Shown here piece after piece: positions 1 through 9,123 of a stretch of 64,000 nucleotides of DNA. The notes beneath the pieces are model-generated. The model ran no database searches and was not told the origin of the DNA. It saw nothing but the letters and a program-made list of their open reading frames with translations. The DNA comes from Gilvimarinus chinensis DSM 19667 (GTDB lineage: Bacteria; Pseudomonadota; Gammaproteobacteria; Pseudomonadales; Cellvibrionaceae). Made by a program: the position numbers and the translations under genes. The stretch lies in contig NZ_KB898712.1 in NCBI RefSeq assembly GCF_000377745.1, positions 62,001 through 126,000 of the forward strand. The letters run 5' to 3'. How positions within the stretch are numbered: position 1 is the first letter of the stretch; the number at the start of each line of letters is the position of its first letter.

Positions 1-2
1 TG

Positions 3-272
3 CTGGACGTTCAAGCCCTGGCTCAAGAGATTGTGCGAGCAAAAAATCGCGGTATCAGTTTGGACGATGCTTCAATTTTGCGCCGCTATGAGCGTGAGCG
101 TATGGGGCATAACCTCACTATGATGGCGGCTATGGAAAGCTTTAAGCGCTTATTTGGCAGCCGGGATTTAAGATTACTTTGGCTTCGCAATTGCGCGCTG
201 CGCTCTGCTGACTCCCTCTCTGTTTTGAAAAATACTTTGGCTCGTGAGGCCATGGGCCTGTCATTGTCATAA
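3..272 (+). CDS. UbiH/UbiF-family FAD-dependent hydroxylase, C-terminal fragment
   Basis: The window opens inside this gene; an open frame runs from base 3 to the stop at 272 (89 residues). The visible sequence has the C-terminal features of UbiH/UbiF/VisC flavoprotein monooxygenases of ubiquinone biosynthesis: LDVQALAQEI, a Y-E-x-x-R helix (RRYERERMGHN), an LF motif near FKRLFG, and the closing pattern LKNTLAREAMGLS. The FAD-binding N-terminus lies upstream of the window, so the exact member (ubiH, ubiF or ubiI) cannot be told. Family assignment is good; the specific reaction is unknown. Confidence 0.75.
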   Translation: MDVQALAQEIVRAKNRGISLDDASILRRYERERMGHNLTMMAAMESFKRLFGSRDLRLLWLRNCALRSADSLSVLKNTLAREAMGLSLS

Positions 273-289
273 AACTGTAGATTCTTACT

Positions 290-628
290 ATGAAAATCAC
301 TGCACTGGCACACTTTTTTAATGCACTTTTGTTGTTATGGCTTTTGGCGGCCGCTGGTTTTTTAGCGGCAGAGTTACGCGTTGAGTCAGTTTTTGCCGCG
401 GTGACAACCCTGGTGATTGCCTGGTTTGTTTTTAAGCGACAAAGATGGGGGTATTTTGCCGCTGCAGCCTGGGGCTTAGCGTGTTATCAGTTGGCAAAGG
501 AAGGTTTGGCATTGGAGTTGGTAAAGCGCCCAGCGATGCTTGGCGGCTTTGCGGTGGTGGTAATTGCGCTATTTTTGCACGAAGTGTTTTGCCGCCGCCC
601 CAATATTGAGCGCAACAGCCCACAATAA
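290..628 (+). CDS. Small hypothetical membrane protein
   Basis: A 112-residue protein starting 17 bases after the hydroxylase stop, so probably co-transcribed with it. About four hydrophobic segments are visible (residues about 8-26, 32-47, 52-70 and 82-98), and the C-terminus is short and polar. No family was recognised. The ATG at 290 has only a weak upstream purine signal, but the hydrophobic pattern and tight spacing favour a real gene. An integral inner-membrane location is inferred from composition only. Confidence 0.55.
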   Translation: MKITALAHFFNALLLLWLLAAAGFLAAELRVESVFAAVTTLVIAWFVFKRQRWGYFAAAAWGLACYQLAKEGLALELVKRPAMLGGFAVVVIALFLHEVFCRRPNIERNSPQ

Positions 629-772
629 CCGAACCGCCGCTTGAATTTGCCAGAGCCAAAATGATTTAATTTTGTCCATCGCAGCCAGATACTAGGGTGT
701 GGAGATGGAGCTTAATTTTAACCTTATTGATTTTACTGGTAGGCCCCGCTTTTAAGTGGGGGGTTGTGAAGG

Positions 773-786
773 GCCGGTGTTCCGGC
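773..786 (+). promoter_or_regulatory. GC-rich hairpin in the leader of the cold-shock gene
   Basis: GCCGG and CCGGC pair around a TGTT loop, followed by AAAAAAGGAAG and the ribosome-binding region of the downstream csp gene. A second weaker hairpin (CCCCGC with GTGGGG, about 743-761) precedes it. Structured leaders are common on cspA-type mRNAs; a regulatory role here is inference. Confidence 0.35.
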
Positions 787-811
787 GCAAAAAAGGAAGC
801 AAGAGGGCGTT

Positions 812-1021
812 ATGTCTGATTTGGTGAATGGTGTTGTTAAGTGGTTCAATGATGCGAAAGGTTACGGTTTTATTGAGCGCGAAGGCGGGCCGGATGTGTT
901 CGTACATTTTCGTGCAATTAACGGCACCGGTCGTCGTACTTTGCTTGAAGGCCAGAACGTGACCTTTGAAGTCGTACAAGGGCAAAAAGGTCCTCAGGCG
1001 GAAAACGTTACCGCGGTATAA
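812..1021 (+). CDS. CspA-family cold-shock protein
   Basis: A 69-residue single cold-shock domain, the normal size for the family. It has the nucleic-acid-binding motifs KGYGFI (RNP1, about residues 16-21) and VFVHF (RNP2, about 29-33), and the opening [12 protein letters not shown] is typical. The protein binds single-stranded RNA or DNA and acts as an RNA chaperone in the cytoplasm. GAGGG lies 6 bases before the ATG. The roughly 180-base leader holds two hairpins. Which csp paralogue it is, and whether it is cold-induced, cannot be read from sequence. Confidence 0.93.
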   Translation: MSDLVNGVVKWFNDAKGYGFIEREGGPDVFVHFRAINGTGRRTLLEGQNVTFEVVQGQKGPQAENVTAV

Positions 1022-1117
1022 GTTTCCTCCAAACCGTTTTTTTAATTCCCGCCCCCGGTTGCGCTGGTACCTGCTTAAGGTGCTGGGTCGACCAGGGGCG
1101 CTTTTGTGTAAAAAATT

Positions 1118-1435
1118 ATGTCTGATCTCGCTGCTGTTACCTGGTTATTTGGCCTGATTGCCGTGGGCTATTATTGGTGGCGAGCGCTGCAGGCCAAAGA
1201 TGTTGCCTTTGCCGCGGCAGTGCGCCACTGCCGCGAAATGAACGTGCAGATGCTGGATCAGAGCGTCTACCTGCGTCGGCTCTGGTTCAAGCGCAACAGC
1301 AAAGGTGCGCTCAGTTTATGGCGCGCTTTCTATTTTGAGTTTACCTCCACCGGTGAAGATCGCTACACCGGCCGGGTCGTGATGTTGGGCCGCAAGATCG
1401 AAGCCGTTCAACTCGACCCCCATAAAGTGCATTAA
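1118..1435 (+). CDS. DUF3301-family protein
   Basis: A 105-residue protein with one N-terminal membrane segment (residues about 6-22) and a cytoplasmic part matching my memory of DUF3301: HCRE-x-N-V-Q-M-LDQSVYLRRLW followed by a two-strand region with YFEFTSTGEDRYTGRVVM. The family has no known function and is found in gammaproteobacteria. It sits alone between the cold-shock gene and hisB. The ATG at 1118 is taken because it starts directly before the membrane segment. Confidence 0.75.
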   Translation: MSDLAAVTWLFGLIAVGYYWWRALQAKDVAFAAAVRHCREMNVQMLDQSVYLRRLWFKRNSKGALSLWRAFYFEFTSTGEDRYTGRVVMLGRKIEAVQLDPHKVH

Positions 1436-1526
1436 GTCCTTCGCGGTGCGCCTGCGACTGGCGCTGTCTTACCGCAAACCTTTATAATCCGCCTTTTGCC
1501 CACGGGGCGGTGAGTCGGAGAAGGTC

Positions 1527-2120
1527 ATGTCAGAGCGCAAAGCGCAGGTTTCCCGCGATACTCTGGAAACGCAAATCAGTGTCGAGCTGGATTTAGACGG
1601 CACAGGCTGCGGTAAATTCGATACCGGGGTGCCCTTTTTAGAGCACATGATGGATCAGATTGCCCGCCACGGCATGATTGACCTGGATGTGTACTGCAAA
1701 GGCGATATCCACATTGACGATCACCACACCGTGGAAGATATCGGCATCACTATCGGTCAGGCCATTGCTCAGGCCGTGGGGGATAAAAAAGGTATTCGCC
1801 GCTACGGTCACGCCTATGTGCCCCTGGACGAAGCCCTGTCCCGCGTGGTGATCGATTTTTCCGGTCGCCCCGGGCTGATTATGAAAGTGCCCTTTACCCA
1901 AAAGCGCATCGGCAAGTTTGATACCGAGCTGTTCTCTGAGTTCTTCCATGGCTTCGTCAATCACGCCCAGGTGACCCTGCACATTGATAGTCTGCGCGGC
2001 GACAATGCTCACCACCAGATTGAAACCGTGTTTAAAGCTTTCGGCCGCGCCCTGCGCATGGCGCTGGAGCCGGACCCGCGTATGGCCGGCATCATGCCCT
2101 CCACCAAAGGTAGTCTGTAA
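1527..2120 (+). CDS. hisB: Imidazoleglycerol-phosphate dehydratase HisB
   Basis: Removes water from imidazole glycerol phosphate to give imidazole acetol phosphate in histidine synthesis. The 197-residue length is that of the monofunctional enzyme, without the phosphatase domain fused in enteric bacteria. The two metal-binding motifs are present, DHHTVED (about residues 71-77) and NAHHQIE (about 162-168), with LEHM near 38. A strong ribosome-binding site, GGAGAAGG, precedes the ATG at 1527. hisH follows after 3 bases, so this is the first gene of a hisBHAF operon. Confidence 0.97.
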   Translation: MSERKAQVSRDTLETQISVELDLDGTGCGKFDTGVPFLEHMMDQIARHGMIDLDVYCKGDIHIDDHHTVEDIGITIGQAIAQAVGDKKGIRRYGHAYVPLDEALSRVVIDFSGRPGLIMKVPFTQKRIGKFDTELFSEFFHGFVNHAQVTLHIDSLRGDNAHHQIETVFKAFGRALRMALEPDPRMAGIMPSTKGSL

Positions 2121-2123
2121 GCC

Positions 2124-2765
2124 ATGACTGAGTCAGTAGCCGTTATCGACTATGGCATGGGTAATCTGCACTCGGTGGCCAGCGCCCTGGGTAAGGTGTG
2201 CGATCACGAGATTCACGTTACCAGCGACCCGGCTGTAGTGGCCGCCGCCGATCGGGTGATCTTCCCCGGGGTGGGCGCCATTGGCGATTGCATGGGTGAA
2301 ATTCGCCGCCTGGGTTTTGATGCACTGTTGCGTGAACAAGTGGCCAGCGGCAAGCCCGTGCTGGGCATTTGCGTGGGCATGCAGGCGCTGTTAACCCACA
2401 GTCAGGAAAGCGGTGGCACTGATTGCATTGACCTGTTTCCGGGCGAAGTGAAATTCTTCGGCCACGATCACAAAAGCCCCGAGGGTGAGCCTTTAAAGGT
2501 GCCGCACATGGGCTGGAACCAGGTTGATCAGGTGGATCACCCGCTGTGGGCGGATATCCCGCAAAACAGCCGCTTTTATTTTGTGCACAGCTTTTACGTG
2601 GAAGACACCGGCAGCGAAGTGACCGGGCGCTGTGAATACGGGGTGCGTTTTGCCGCCGCCCTGGGCCGCAACAACCTGTTTGCGGTGCAATTTCACCCCG
2701 AAAAAAGCCACACCGCGGGCCTGCAGTTACTGCATAACTTTGTGCGCTGGAACGGCCAGCGCTGA
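2124..2765 (+). CDS. hisH: Imidazole glycerol phosphate synthase, glutaminase subunit HisH
   Basis: Class I glutamine amidotransferase that supplies ammonia to HisF. It has the nucleophile elbow GICVGMQAL (Cys near residue 83) and the His-Glu pair in QFHPEKS near the C-terminus, with the family opening [12 protein letters not shown]. At 213 residues it has normal length. It starts 3 bases after hisB and lies 21 bases before hisA, so it shares their transcript. HisH and HisF form a heterodimer in the cytoplasm. Confidence 0.97.
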   Translation: MTESVAVIDYGMGNLHSVASALGKVCDHEIHVTSDPAVVAAADRVIFPGVGAIGDCMGEIRRLGFDALLREQVASGKPVLGICVGMQALLTHSQESGGTDCIDLFPGEVKFFGHDHKSPEGEPLKVPHMGWNQVDQVDHPLWADIPQNSRFYFVHSFYVEDTGSEVTGRCEYGVRFAAALGRNNLFAVQFHPEKSHTAGLQLLHNFVRWNGQR

Positions 2766-2786
2766 TTGAACTAAGAGATTGTTACC

Positions 2787-3521
2787 ATGCTGATTATTCC
2801 CGCCATCGACCTTAAAGACGGCCAGTGCGTGCGCTTGCGCCAGGGGTTGATGGACGACTCCACCGTATTCTCCGACGACCCCGTGGCCATGGCCACTAAA
2901 TGGGTCGACGCCGGTTGCCGCCGCCTGCATCTGGTGGACTTAAACGGTGCCTTTGCCGGTGCCCCGGTTAACGGCGAAGTGGTCACCGCCATTGCCAAAG
3001 CCTACCCCAAGTTGCCGATTCAAATCGGCGGCGGGATTCGCTCGGCCGAAACCATCGAGCATTATATTAAGGCCGGGGTGGAGTATGTGATTATCGGCAC
3101 CAAAGCGGTGAAAGACCCAAGCTTTGTCACCGATATGTGCCGCGAGTTTCCGGGCCATATTATCGTCGGCCTGGACGCCAAAGACGGCTGGGTAGCCACC
3201 GACGGTTGGGCCGAAGTCTCCGATGTAAAAGCCACCGACCTCGCGCGCCGCTTTGAAGCCGATGGTGTGAGCGCCATTGTTTACACCGACATCGCCCGTG
3301 ACGGCATGATGCAAGGTGTAAATGTGGAGGCCACGGTCGCCATGGGCGAGGCCTCATCCATTCCGGTGATCGCCTCGGGCGGTATCACCAACATGGATGA
3401 TATTCGCGCGCTCAAAGCTAAAAGCGCCAGTGGCATCTGCGGCGCGATTACCGGCCGCGCCATTTACGAGGGCAGCCTGGATGTCGCCGAGGCGCAAGCC
3501 TACTGCGACAGCGCGGAGTAA
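2787..3521 (+). CDS. hisA: ProFAR isomerase HisA
   Basis: Phosphoribosylformimino-5-aminoimidazole carboxamide ribotide isomerase, a TIM barrel of 244 residues. The catalytic aspartates are visible in [13 protein letters not shown] (near residue 8) and YTDIARDGM (near 128), with two phosphate-binding motifs, QIGGGIRS and VIASGGI. AGAGA lies upstream of the ATG. It is the third gene of the his operon, and hisF begins 3 bases after its stop. Confidence 0.97.
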   Translation: MLIIPAIDLKDGQCVRLRQGLMDDSTVFSDDPVAMATKWVDAGCRRLHLVDLNGAFAGAPVNGEVVTAIAKAYPKLPIQIGGGIRSAETIEHYIKAGVEYVIIGTKAVKDPSFVTDMCREFPGHIIVGLDAKDGWVATDGWAEVSDVKATDLARRFEADGVSAIVYTDIARDGMMQGVNVEATVAMGEASSIPVIASGGITNMDDIRALKAKSASGICGAITGRAIYEGSLDVAEAQAYCDSAE

Positions 3522-3524
3522 ACT

Positions 3525-4298
3525 ATGGGCCTGGCTAAACGCATAATTCCCTGTCTGGATGTAGACAATGGCCGCGTGGTGAAAGGCGTGCAGTTTGTCG
3601 ATATCCGCGATGCCGGCGACCCTGTGGAAATCGCCAAGCGCTACAACGAGGCGGGCGCCGACGAAATCACCTTTCTGGATATCACCGCCAGTCACGAAGG
3701 CCGCGATACCACCGTGCACACGGTCGAGCGCATTGCCAGTGAAGTGTTTATTCCCCTCACCGTGGGCGGCGGGATTCGCACTGTGGATGATATTCGTAAA
3801 ATGCTGAACGCCGGTGCCGACAAGGTCGGCATTAACTCGGCGGCGGTACACAATCCGGATTTTGTGAAAGCCGCGTCCGACCGTTTCGGCGCTCAGTGCA
3901 TTGTGGTGGCCATTGATGCCAAACAGGTCAGCGCTGAGGGCGAGTCCAGACGCTGGGAGATTTTTACCCACGGCGGTCGCAAACCCACCGGCATTGATGC
4001 GGTGGAGTGGGCGCAAAAAATGTGCGCCAACGGCGCCGGTGAAATTCTGTTAACCAGTATGGATCGCGACGGCACTAAAAACGGGTTCGATTTAGAACTG
4101 ACGCGAGCTATCAGCGATGCCGTGCCTATTCCCGTCATTGCCTCGGGGGGCGTAGGTAATTTGCAACACCTGGCCGACGGCGTCACCGAAGGCCGCGCCG
4201 ATGCGGTTCTGGCGGCGAGTATTTTTCACTTTGGTGAATACACCGTGGGTGAGGCCAAAGAATTTATGGCCGAGCGCGGCATTGAAGTGCGACGGTGA
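3525..4298 (+). CDS. hisF: Imidazole glycerol phosphate synthase, cyclase subunit HisF
   Basis: TIM-barrel cyclase that uses HisH-derived ammonia to make imidazole glycerol phosphate and AICAR. Asp near residue 11 ([13 protein letters not shown]) and Asp near 130 ([11 protein letters not shown]) are the expected catalytic pair; VGGGIR and IASGGVG bind phosphate. At 257 residues it is normal. It is the last gene of the cluster and is followed by a strong terminator. hisI and hisE are not in this window. Confidence 0.97.
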   Translation: MGLAKRIIPCLDVDNGRVVKGVQFVDIRDAGDPVEIAKRYNEAGADEITFLDITASHEGRDTTVHTVERIASEVFIPLTVGGGIRTVDDIRKMLNAGADKVGINSAAVHNPDFVKAASDRFGAQCIVVAIDAKQVSAEGESRRWEIFTHGGRKPTGIDAVEWAQKMCANGAGEILLTSMDRDGTKNGFDLELTRAISDAVPIPVIASGGVGNLQHLADGVTEGRADAVLAASIFHFGEYTVGEAKEFMAERGIEVRR

Positions 4299-4323
4299 CA
4301 GCGCGTTGATGCTAGCGGCTGAC

Positions 4324-4358
4324 AAAAAGCCTCGCTCGGTTAGAGCGGGGCTTTTTTA
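4324..4358 (+). terminator. Rho-independent terminator of the his operon
   Basis: AGCCTCGCTC pairs with GAGCGGGGCT around a GGTTA loop (stem 4328-4337 with 4343-4352, one G-T pair) and is followed by a T run. It lies 26 bases after the hisF stop. Confidence 0.88.
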
Positions 4359-4414
4359 TTACTGGAGACTATTGATTAGCGCTAAGTAAGCTAGTCGTTA
4401 CTGTATTTAAACGG

Positions 4415-5254
4415 TTAGTACTCGCAAGCCTCGGGATCATTGGCGACAAAATAAGATTTATAGTTGCTCGCCTGCGGGTCCATACAGCCTTTTAAGTTCA
4501 GCAGTTTGACTGAACGAAATTCAATGGGTGCACTTTCGGCCTGCAAAGCAATATAGCCCTCGGTCAGTGGTGTGCCGTCATCCAGTTGCATGCCGCTGTA
4601 GCGAATAACCTCTTCGCCTTCGACCCGGTGGATGGCTAATTCGTCGCCGTATACTTCTAACTCTGCGTTCACCCACTGATCGCCGTGATAGGTCTTACTG
4701 GTGCTTTCAATGATGTGGTCTTCACGCAGCTCGCCGTTGTAAATCGCGTGGGAACCTGGGGTGACCAGATTCGAGGTATGGCGCTCATCGGTACCATTGC
4801 CGCCCAGTAGTTGTACTTCCATGCAGGCGGGGTAGCCTTGTTTCACAGACATGCTTTCGGGGGATTGGGCGTGATACATAATGCCGTTGTTCCGCCAGGC
4901 CCAGTCGGGGGCGCCGCTGGCTTGTTCGCCGATAAATCGATATTCAACCTGAATGCGATAGTGGGAGTATGGGTGTTTGTAAAATATGTGGCCAAAGCGG
5001 CCCTCAAATGAGTCGTAATTATCGTAGTTCACCACCAGCTTCCCGTCTTCAACGTAGAAGGTATTCAAGGCGTTATCGTTCAGCTCGTAACCGGCGATTT
5101 TAATCGTCCAGTCGTTCAAGTCTTTACCGTTAAATAAGGTTTGCCATTGCTCGGTGTCAGGGTTGGTGCTGGCCCTGTCTGTGGCAGTCTGGCTGCAGCC
5201 AGACATCAGTGCTGCGCAAAGTAAGCCCAGAGGCAAATAGGTGCGACGGCTCAT
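4415..5254 (-). CDS. DUF1080 (3-keto-disaccharide hydrolase family) lipoprotein
   Basis: A 279-residue exported protein. The signal ends in a lipobox, LMSGC, so it is probably membrane-anchored. The body is a DUF1080 concanavalin-like fold: WQTLFNGKDLNDWTIKI at the start, then DGKLVVNY, YRIQVEYRF, NNGIMYH and MEVQLLG. Members hydrolyse 3-keto-glycosides or occur beside glycan-degradation genes. The ATG at 5254 is chosen over one 36 bases upstream because AAGGAC precedes it and the lipoprotein signal starts there. The last 24 residues form a separate Cys-bounded tail (GCMDPQASNY ... ACEY). It appears to be transcribed alone. Confidence 0.82.
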   Translation of the reverse strand: MSRRTYLPLGLLCAALMSGCSQTATDRASTNPDTEQWQTLFNGKDLNDWTIKIAGYELNDNALNTFYVEDGKLVVNYDNYDSFEGRFGHIFYKHPYSHYRIQVEYRFIGEQASGAPDWAWRNNGIMYHAQSPESMSVKQGYPACMEVQLLGGNGTDERHTSNLVTPGSHAIYNGELREDHIIESTSKTYHGDQWVNAELEVYGDELAIHRVEGEEVIRYSGMQLDDGTPLTEGYIALQAESAPIEFRSVKLLNLKGCMDPQASNYKSYFVANDPEACEY

Positions 5255-5364
5255 GTTGTTGTCCTTTAGACTATTTTTATCGGTTGGCAAAGTTTAGCGG
5301 ATAAAGCGTGTGGAGGCACCTTTGCAAGGCACGAGACGGGTTAAGGAGGGTTAAGTTCGATGTG

Positions 5365-6132
5365 TTATGTGTTTTGGGACGTGGATTTAAGGCTGAGTAA
5401 GACCCGCTCCCATAAGTCGTTGGTCCATTGGGCCAGTTCGTGAATAAAAGGCTCATTGACCAGTTTCGGGTCAATACTCCAGCGGTCGATATCGCTGTGG
5501 CCAATGGCGGCGTATTCCCAGTCAATCAGATACAGGCGGCTGCCGGTGTCCAGCACATTGTCGGCAATCAGGTCGTGGTGGGTAAGCTCTGCTGGCCAGG
5601 GTGCTTGGTCAAAGGCAGCGAGCCTGGCTGAAAATGTCGCCCAGCGTTCGGCGAGCTCAGTATTTATGTGCGTGTTCTTTTGCAGAATCTGCCAGTAGCT
5701 TTCCAGGTAGCGTAAATAACTGCGCCGGTCGGTGGCGGGCGATAAATTGTGGACTTTCTCCAGCAGTGCCAACAGCCGTTTGCGCTGCATAGGATTGGCA
5801 AAATCGGCTGCCGTCCAGGTACGGGCTTTAACAAAAGGCAGCAACGCAAAGCGGTGGGCCGGATCACGGTATAGCGGCTCGGGGGTTAAGCCCGCGATGG
5901 CGGCGGTGTGAACAATTTGTGCCTCATCGTCGCGGTCAATGCCCAGCAAGCGCCCGCGCGGGTTATTAATGCGCAGAATAAAAGCTTGGCTGTAGCCAGC
6001 CCCTTCAAGCTTGATGTTGCGATTGGTTCGGCCGCCGGGAATAGGGCCCAGCACTTTGGGCGGGGCCGTTAATGGCAGCGGCCAGTCTCGCCAGCCCGCG
6101 AGTATGGCTTGCAGAACATTGTGCTCAGCCAT
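5365..6132 (-). CDS. Putative thiamine kinase (choline/aminoglycoside phosphotransferase fold)
   Basis: A 255-residue kinase of the APH/choline kinase superfamily. The catalytic loop THHDLIADNVL (H-x-D-x4-N) and the metal-binding LIDWEYA (DFG equivalent) are near residues 190-215, and an N-terminal PGGRTNRNIKL serves as the nucleotide loop. It is the last gene of a TPP-riboswitch operon and overlaps the transporter gene by 8 bases. The context points to phosphorylation of imported thiamine, the ThiK-like role. That substrate is inferred from the neighbours; choline or another alcohol is the alternative. Confidence 0.78.
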   Translation of the reverse strand: MAEHNVLQAILAGWRDWPLPLTAPPKVLGPIPGGRTNRNIKLEGAGYSQAFILRINNPRGRLLGIDRDDEAQIVHTAAIAGLTPEPLYRDPAHRFALLPFVKARTWTAADFANPMQRKRLLALLEKVHNLSPATDRRSYLRYLESYWQILQKNTHINTELAERWATFSARLAAFDQAPWPAELTHHDLIADNVLDTGSRLYLIDWEYAAIGHSDIDRWSIDPKLVNEPFIHELAQWTNDLWERVLLSLKSTSQNT

Positions 6133-6751
6133 AGGCGGATTGTTGCCGATGCTGTTGGCGATAATCCTTTTGCCAGTTAATTAAACCGAAGATGGAAATG
6201 ATGAGATAAGACACCAGCAGCAGCGCGGTTAAATACAGGCCGCGATCAATAAATAAAAATATCGAGGTGCTGTTGATCACCATCCAATACAACCAGTTTT
6301 CCAGAATTTTACGGGCCACCATAAAGGTGGTGATAACACTGGCCCAGGTCGTGAACGAATCCACATAGGGCCAGGCGGCCTCAGTATAGCGACTTAACAG
6401 GGTGCCCGATACCAAGGTAATAGTCGCAATGGCTGCAAAGGTGAGGCTGTGTTGTTTGATGCCCCAGCGCCGCACGGGCAATGGTGAATCCTGCTGCCCG
6501 CCGTGGCGCCACTGCCACCAGCCGTAGATGGCCATGGCCATGTAATAAACGTTCAGCGCCGATTCCATCAACAGTTGAACATCCCAAAACAGCGCCGTGT
6601 AAATAGCGGTGCTGGCGAATGCGCAATACCAGCACAGGCTGTTTTGTCTAACTGCGAGCAGCAAATAGGCGATGGCGAGAATCACCGCGGCGACTTCCCA
6701 GCCGGACATCTGCGCCCAGGCTTGGGCGATTACTTCACTGACATCACTCAC
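6125..6751 (-). CDS. pnuT: PnuC-family vitamin transporter, probably thiamine (PnuT)
   Basis: A 208-residue inner-membrane protein with about seven hydrophobic segments and PnuC-family tryptophan motifs (YGWWQWRHGG, and NWLYWMVINSTSIFLF near the C-terminus). PnuC proteins move unphosphorylated vitamins by facilitated diffusion, driven by kinase trapping inside the cell. The start is GTG at 6751, overlapping the upstream stop as GTGA, which shows translational coupling. The TPP riboswitch, the TonB receptor and the downstream kinase favour the thiamine-specific PnuT branch over nicotinamide riboside. Confidence 0.85.
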   Translation of the reverse strand: MSDVSEVIAQAWAQMSGWEVAAVILAIAYLLLAVRQNSLCWYCAFASTAIYTALFWDVQLLMESALNVYYMAMAIYGWWQWRHGGQQDSPLPVRRWGIKQHSLTFAAIATITLVSGTLLSRYTEAAWPYVDSFTTWASVITTFMVARKILENWLYWMVINSTSIFLFIDRGLYLTALLLVSYLIISIFGLINWQKDYRQQHRQQSAYG

Positions 6752-7011
6752 ACATCGGCCTCGGGCAGGGCCTCAAAGCCCGGCAAAAATTTACTCACAA
6801 ACACGGCTTTACCCCAGGTTTCCACGCTGTAGCGCATGCCCTCGCCCAGCACCTGCATTACCCGTTCATAGTCCCCGGTAATAATGGTGCAGGTGGGCTT
6901 GGTGGAGACCAGCAAACCCTCTTGCTGATTCAGCCAGTCAATAAAGCCTTTAATGGGCGGAATATATTCCTCGTTAAACGGGTACATACTCAGTTCGGCG
7001 GTCAGTTTCAT
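6748..7011 (-). CDS. Thiamine-binding (YkoF/MTH1187-like) family small protein
   Basis: An 87-residue protein with no signal peptide. The pattern LTAELSMYP, a helix, then CTIITGDYERVMQVLGEG, a helix, and KAVFVSKF fits the ferredoxin-like thiamine-binding fold (PF01910, related to the YkoF half-domain). YkoF binds thiamine or its pyrimidine part. Here the gene sits between the TonB receptor and PnuT, with AAGGA before its ATG and a 4-base overlap with pnuT. A cytoplasmic thiamine-binding or buffering role is inferred from fold and position. Confidence 0.7.
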   Translation of the reverse strand: MKLTAELSMYPFNEEYIPPIKGFIDWLNQQEGLLVSTKPTCTIITGDYERVMQVLGEGMRYSVETWGKAVFVSKFLPGFEALPEADV

Positions 7012-7020
7012 AAGTTTTCC

Positions 7021-9120
7021 TTAAAAGCGGTAAGTGCCGGACAAACCCACCACGCGCGGTTCGCCAAATTGATAATAGGGCTCGGTCTCGTAACCTTTGC
7101 GCGGGTCGTTGCCGAAGGCGCCAAAGCCTCGGGTTTGCGTGTCCTCATCGGTCAGGTTGCGGCCCCAAAGCGCCAGATCCCAGTGCTCGGCGGTGTAGCC
7201 GATACGGGCGTTAAGTAGCTCGTAAGAGTCGGCCTGCGCTTCGTGACGGCTGGAGAAATAAAAGCTGTCTTTGCCTTCGACTTCCAGGCGCGCAAACCAG
7301 TGGTCGGTAAAAAGGTATTCGCCCCCGGCGGTAAATTGATAGTGGGGGGCGTGGGGTAAATCGTGGCCGGATAAATCGTAAGCCTCGCCCTCGCCGGGGT
7401 TGGCTCCAGCGTGAACATAGCTTTGAAAGTCATCAAATTCCGAACGCAGCAACCCCAGGCTTGCGAATAAGCGTAACGCCTCGTTTGCCTGCCAATTGAT
7501 GTCTGCTTCTAAACCGTAGCTGTGGCCGGCGGCGGCATTGGTGGTGTAATCCTCAAAGCTGCAGGGGCAGGTGTCGCCATCAATTTGTTGCAGCAGCGAT
7601 TGCTTGGTTTGCACATCGTCGCGGTCCTGGTAGAACACGGCGATATTACTGGTGATGCGGTTATCGTTGGACGCAAACTTGGCGCCCAGCTCGTAGTTCC
7701 ACAAAAATTCCGGCTGATATTCCCGCGAGCTTTCGGGCAGCGCGGTGTTGCTGTTAAAGCCGCCGGCTTTGTAACCGCGCGAGATCAAACCGTAATACAA
7801 GGTGGTGTCGGTGTGGTATTCCAGTGCCAGCTTACCGCCCAGCATATCGTCTTTGGGGGTGAAGCTTACGTCGTCGCTGTCGCGGTAGTCGGCGCTGCGC
7901 TCTTCATAGCGCAGGCCGGTGACGAGTTTAAGGCCAGCGCTTAGCGGGATATCCAACTGGCCGTACAGGGCGGTGTTTTCGGCGCTGAAATCGCTGGTAA
8001 AGTCACCGCTTGCATAAGTGTACTCGCGCAGTAAGTTTTCGTTCTGGTCGCGGTAGTACACACCGGCCACCCAACCAAATTCGTGGCGTTCGTTGTTGGA
8101 CACCAAGCGTAAATCGGCGGTGGTGTTGTCGATGTCGCGCAGGTAGTTATCGGTTGAGCTGTAGCCGTCATAAATGCAAGTGAAGTCACTGCAAATATCC
8201 GCGTAGGTCCAGTCTTCATCAAAACCGTATTCGGTATCCGATTGCGCGTGACTGCCCAGCGCCACCAATGAGACCGCATCGTTTAAGTGCCACTGCAAGC
8301 GCGCCGAGCCAGCTGCTGTTTCGGCGCGGTCGTGGCCGGGGTTATCCGACAAGGTGGTGCGGGTATTGTCCAAAGAGAAAGCGTCGTAGCCGTTATCGAC
8401 ATTGACGTACAGGCCGGTCACATCCAGTTGCAGCGCATCGCTGGGCTGCCAGCGCAGTTTGGCGCGGGCGGTTTGTTCGTCGATATTCTGGTTGTCGTCA
8501 ACATTTAAGTAGGCGTTATCCTGGTAGCCGTCGGAGCTGTGCTGCTCCAGTGCGACGCGAGCGCTCAGGGTATCGGTTAGCCCGCCGCTAACGGCTCCGC
8601 TAAGGGTTTGAATATTGTAGTCGCCCAAGGTGGCGTTCACTTCGCCGCCGAACTCTTGGGTGGGGGCGGTTGATACCATATTGATCAGGCCTGCCAGAGC
8701 GTTGGCGCCATAAAGTGTGCCCTGCGGGCCGCGCAAAATTTCCACCTGGGCTATATCCAGCGTGGTGGCTGCGCCGCCAATGCCGGTTAAGTCTATGCCA
8801 TCGACCAGCAGGCCAACGGATGGGTTAACCGGTTCAATAAACTGGCTGCGCTCACCAATACCGCGAATTTGAAAAAAGCGGCCGCGCGAGGCGCCGGTGG
8901 AAAAATTCACATTGGGGGCGGTGTTTAAAATTTGCGCTAGGTGCTCGGCGCCACGGGCGTTGATGGCGTCGGCGTTGATGACCGTGGCGCTGGTGGCCAG
9001 TTCGCTCAGGTTGGTTGCGCGAAAGTCGGCAGTTACCAGAATCTCTTCAATCGAGTCGGTTTGCGCCTGGGCGGTAATGGCCAAGGGTAGAGCAGCTAAA
9101 ACAAAGTACGTGGGTTTCAT
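7021..9120 (-). CDS. TonB-dependent outer-membrane receptor, probably for thiamine
   Basis: A 699-residue receptor. It has a signal peptide (residues 1-20, ending AITAQAQ), a TonB box (EEILVTA), a plug with RGPQGTLYGANALAGLINM, and a beta-barrel ending in the aromatic pattern SGTYRF. It lies directly downstream of a TPP riboswitch and is the first gene of the transport operon, which supports thiamine or its phosphate as ligand. Vitamin-regulated TonB receptors of this kind are known in gammaproteobacteria from riboswitch surveys. The ligand is inferred; the receptor class is clear. Confidence 0.9.
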   Translation of the reverse strand: MKPTYFVLAALPLAITAQAQTDSIEEILVTADFRATNLSELATSATVINADAINARGAEHLAQILNTAPNVNFSTGASRGRFFQIRGIGERSQFIEPVNPSVGLLVDGIDLTGIGGAATTLDIAQVEILRGPQGTLYGANALAGLINMVSTAPTQEFGGEVNATLGDYNIQTLSGAVSGGLTDTLSARVALEQHSSDGYQDNAYLNVDDNQNIDEQTARAKLRWQPSDALQLDVTGLYVNVDNGYDAFSLDNTRTTLSDNPGHDRAETAAGSARLQWHLNDAVSLVALGSHAQSDTEYGFDEDWTYADICSDFTCIYDGYSSTDNYLRDIDNTTADLRLVSNNERHEFGWVAGVYYRDQNENLLREYTYASGDFTSDFSAENTALYGQLDIPLSAGLKLVTGLRYEERSADYRDSDDVSFTPKDDMLGGKLALEYHTDTTLYYGLISRGYKAGGFNSNTALPESSREYQPEFLWNYELGAKFASNDNRITSNIAVFYQDRDDVQTKQSLLQQIDGDTCPCSFEDYTTNAAAGHSYGLEADINWQANEALRLFASLGLLRSEFDDFQSYVHAGANPGEGEAYDLSGHDLPHAPHYQFTAGGEYLFTDHWFARLEVEGKDSFYFSSRHEAQADSYELLNARIGYTAEHWDLALWGRNLTDEDTQTRGFGAFGNDPRKGYETEPYYQFGEPRVVGLSGTYRF

Positions 9121-9123
9121 AGA

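Noticed and set aside
1638-4325. Several long minus-strand frames across hisBHAF
   Set aside because: They are antisense to strongly conserved enzymes and carry no motifs.
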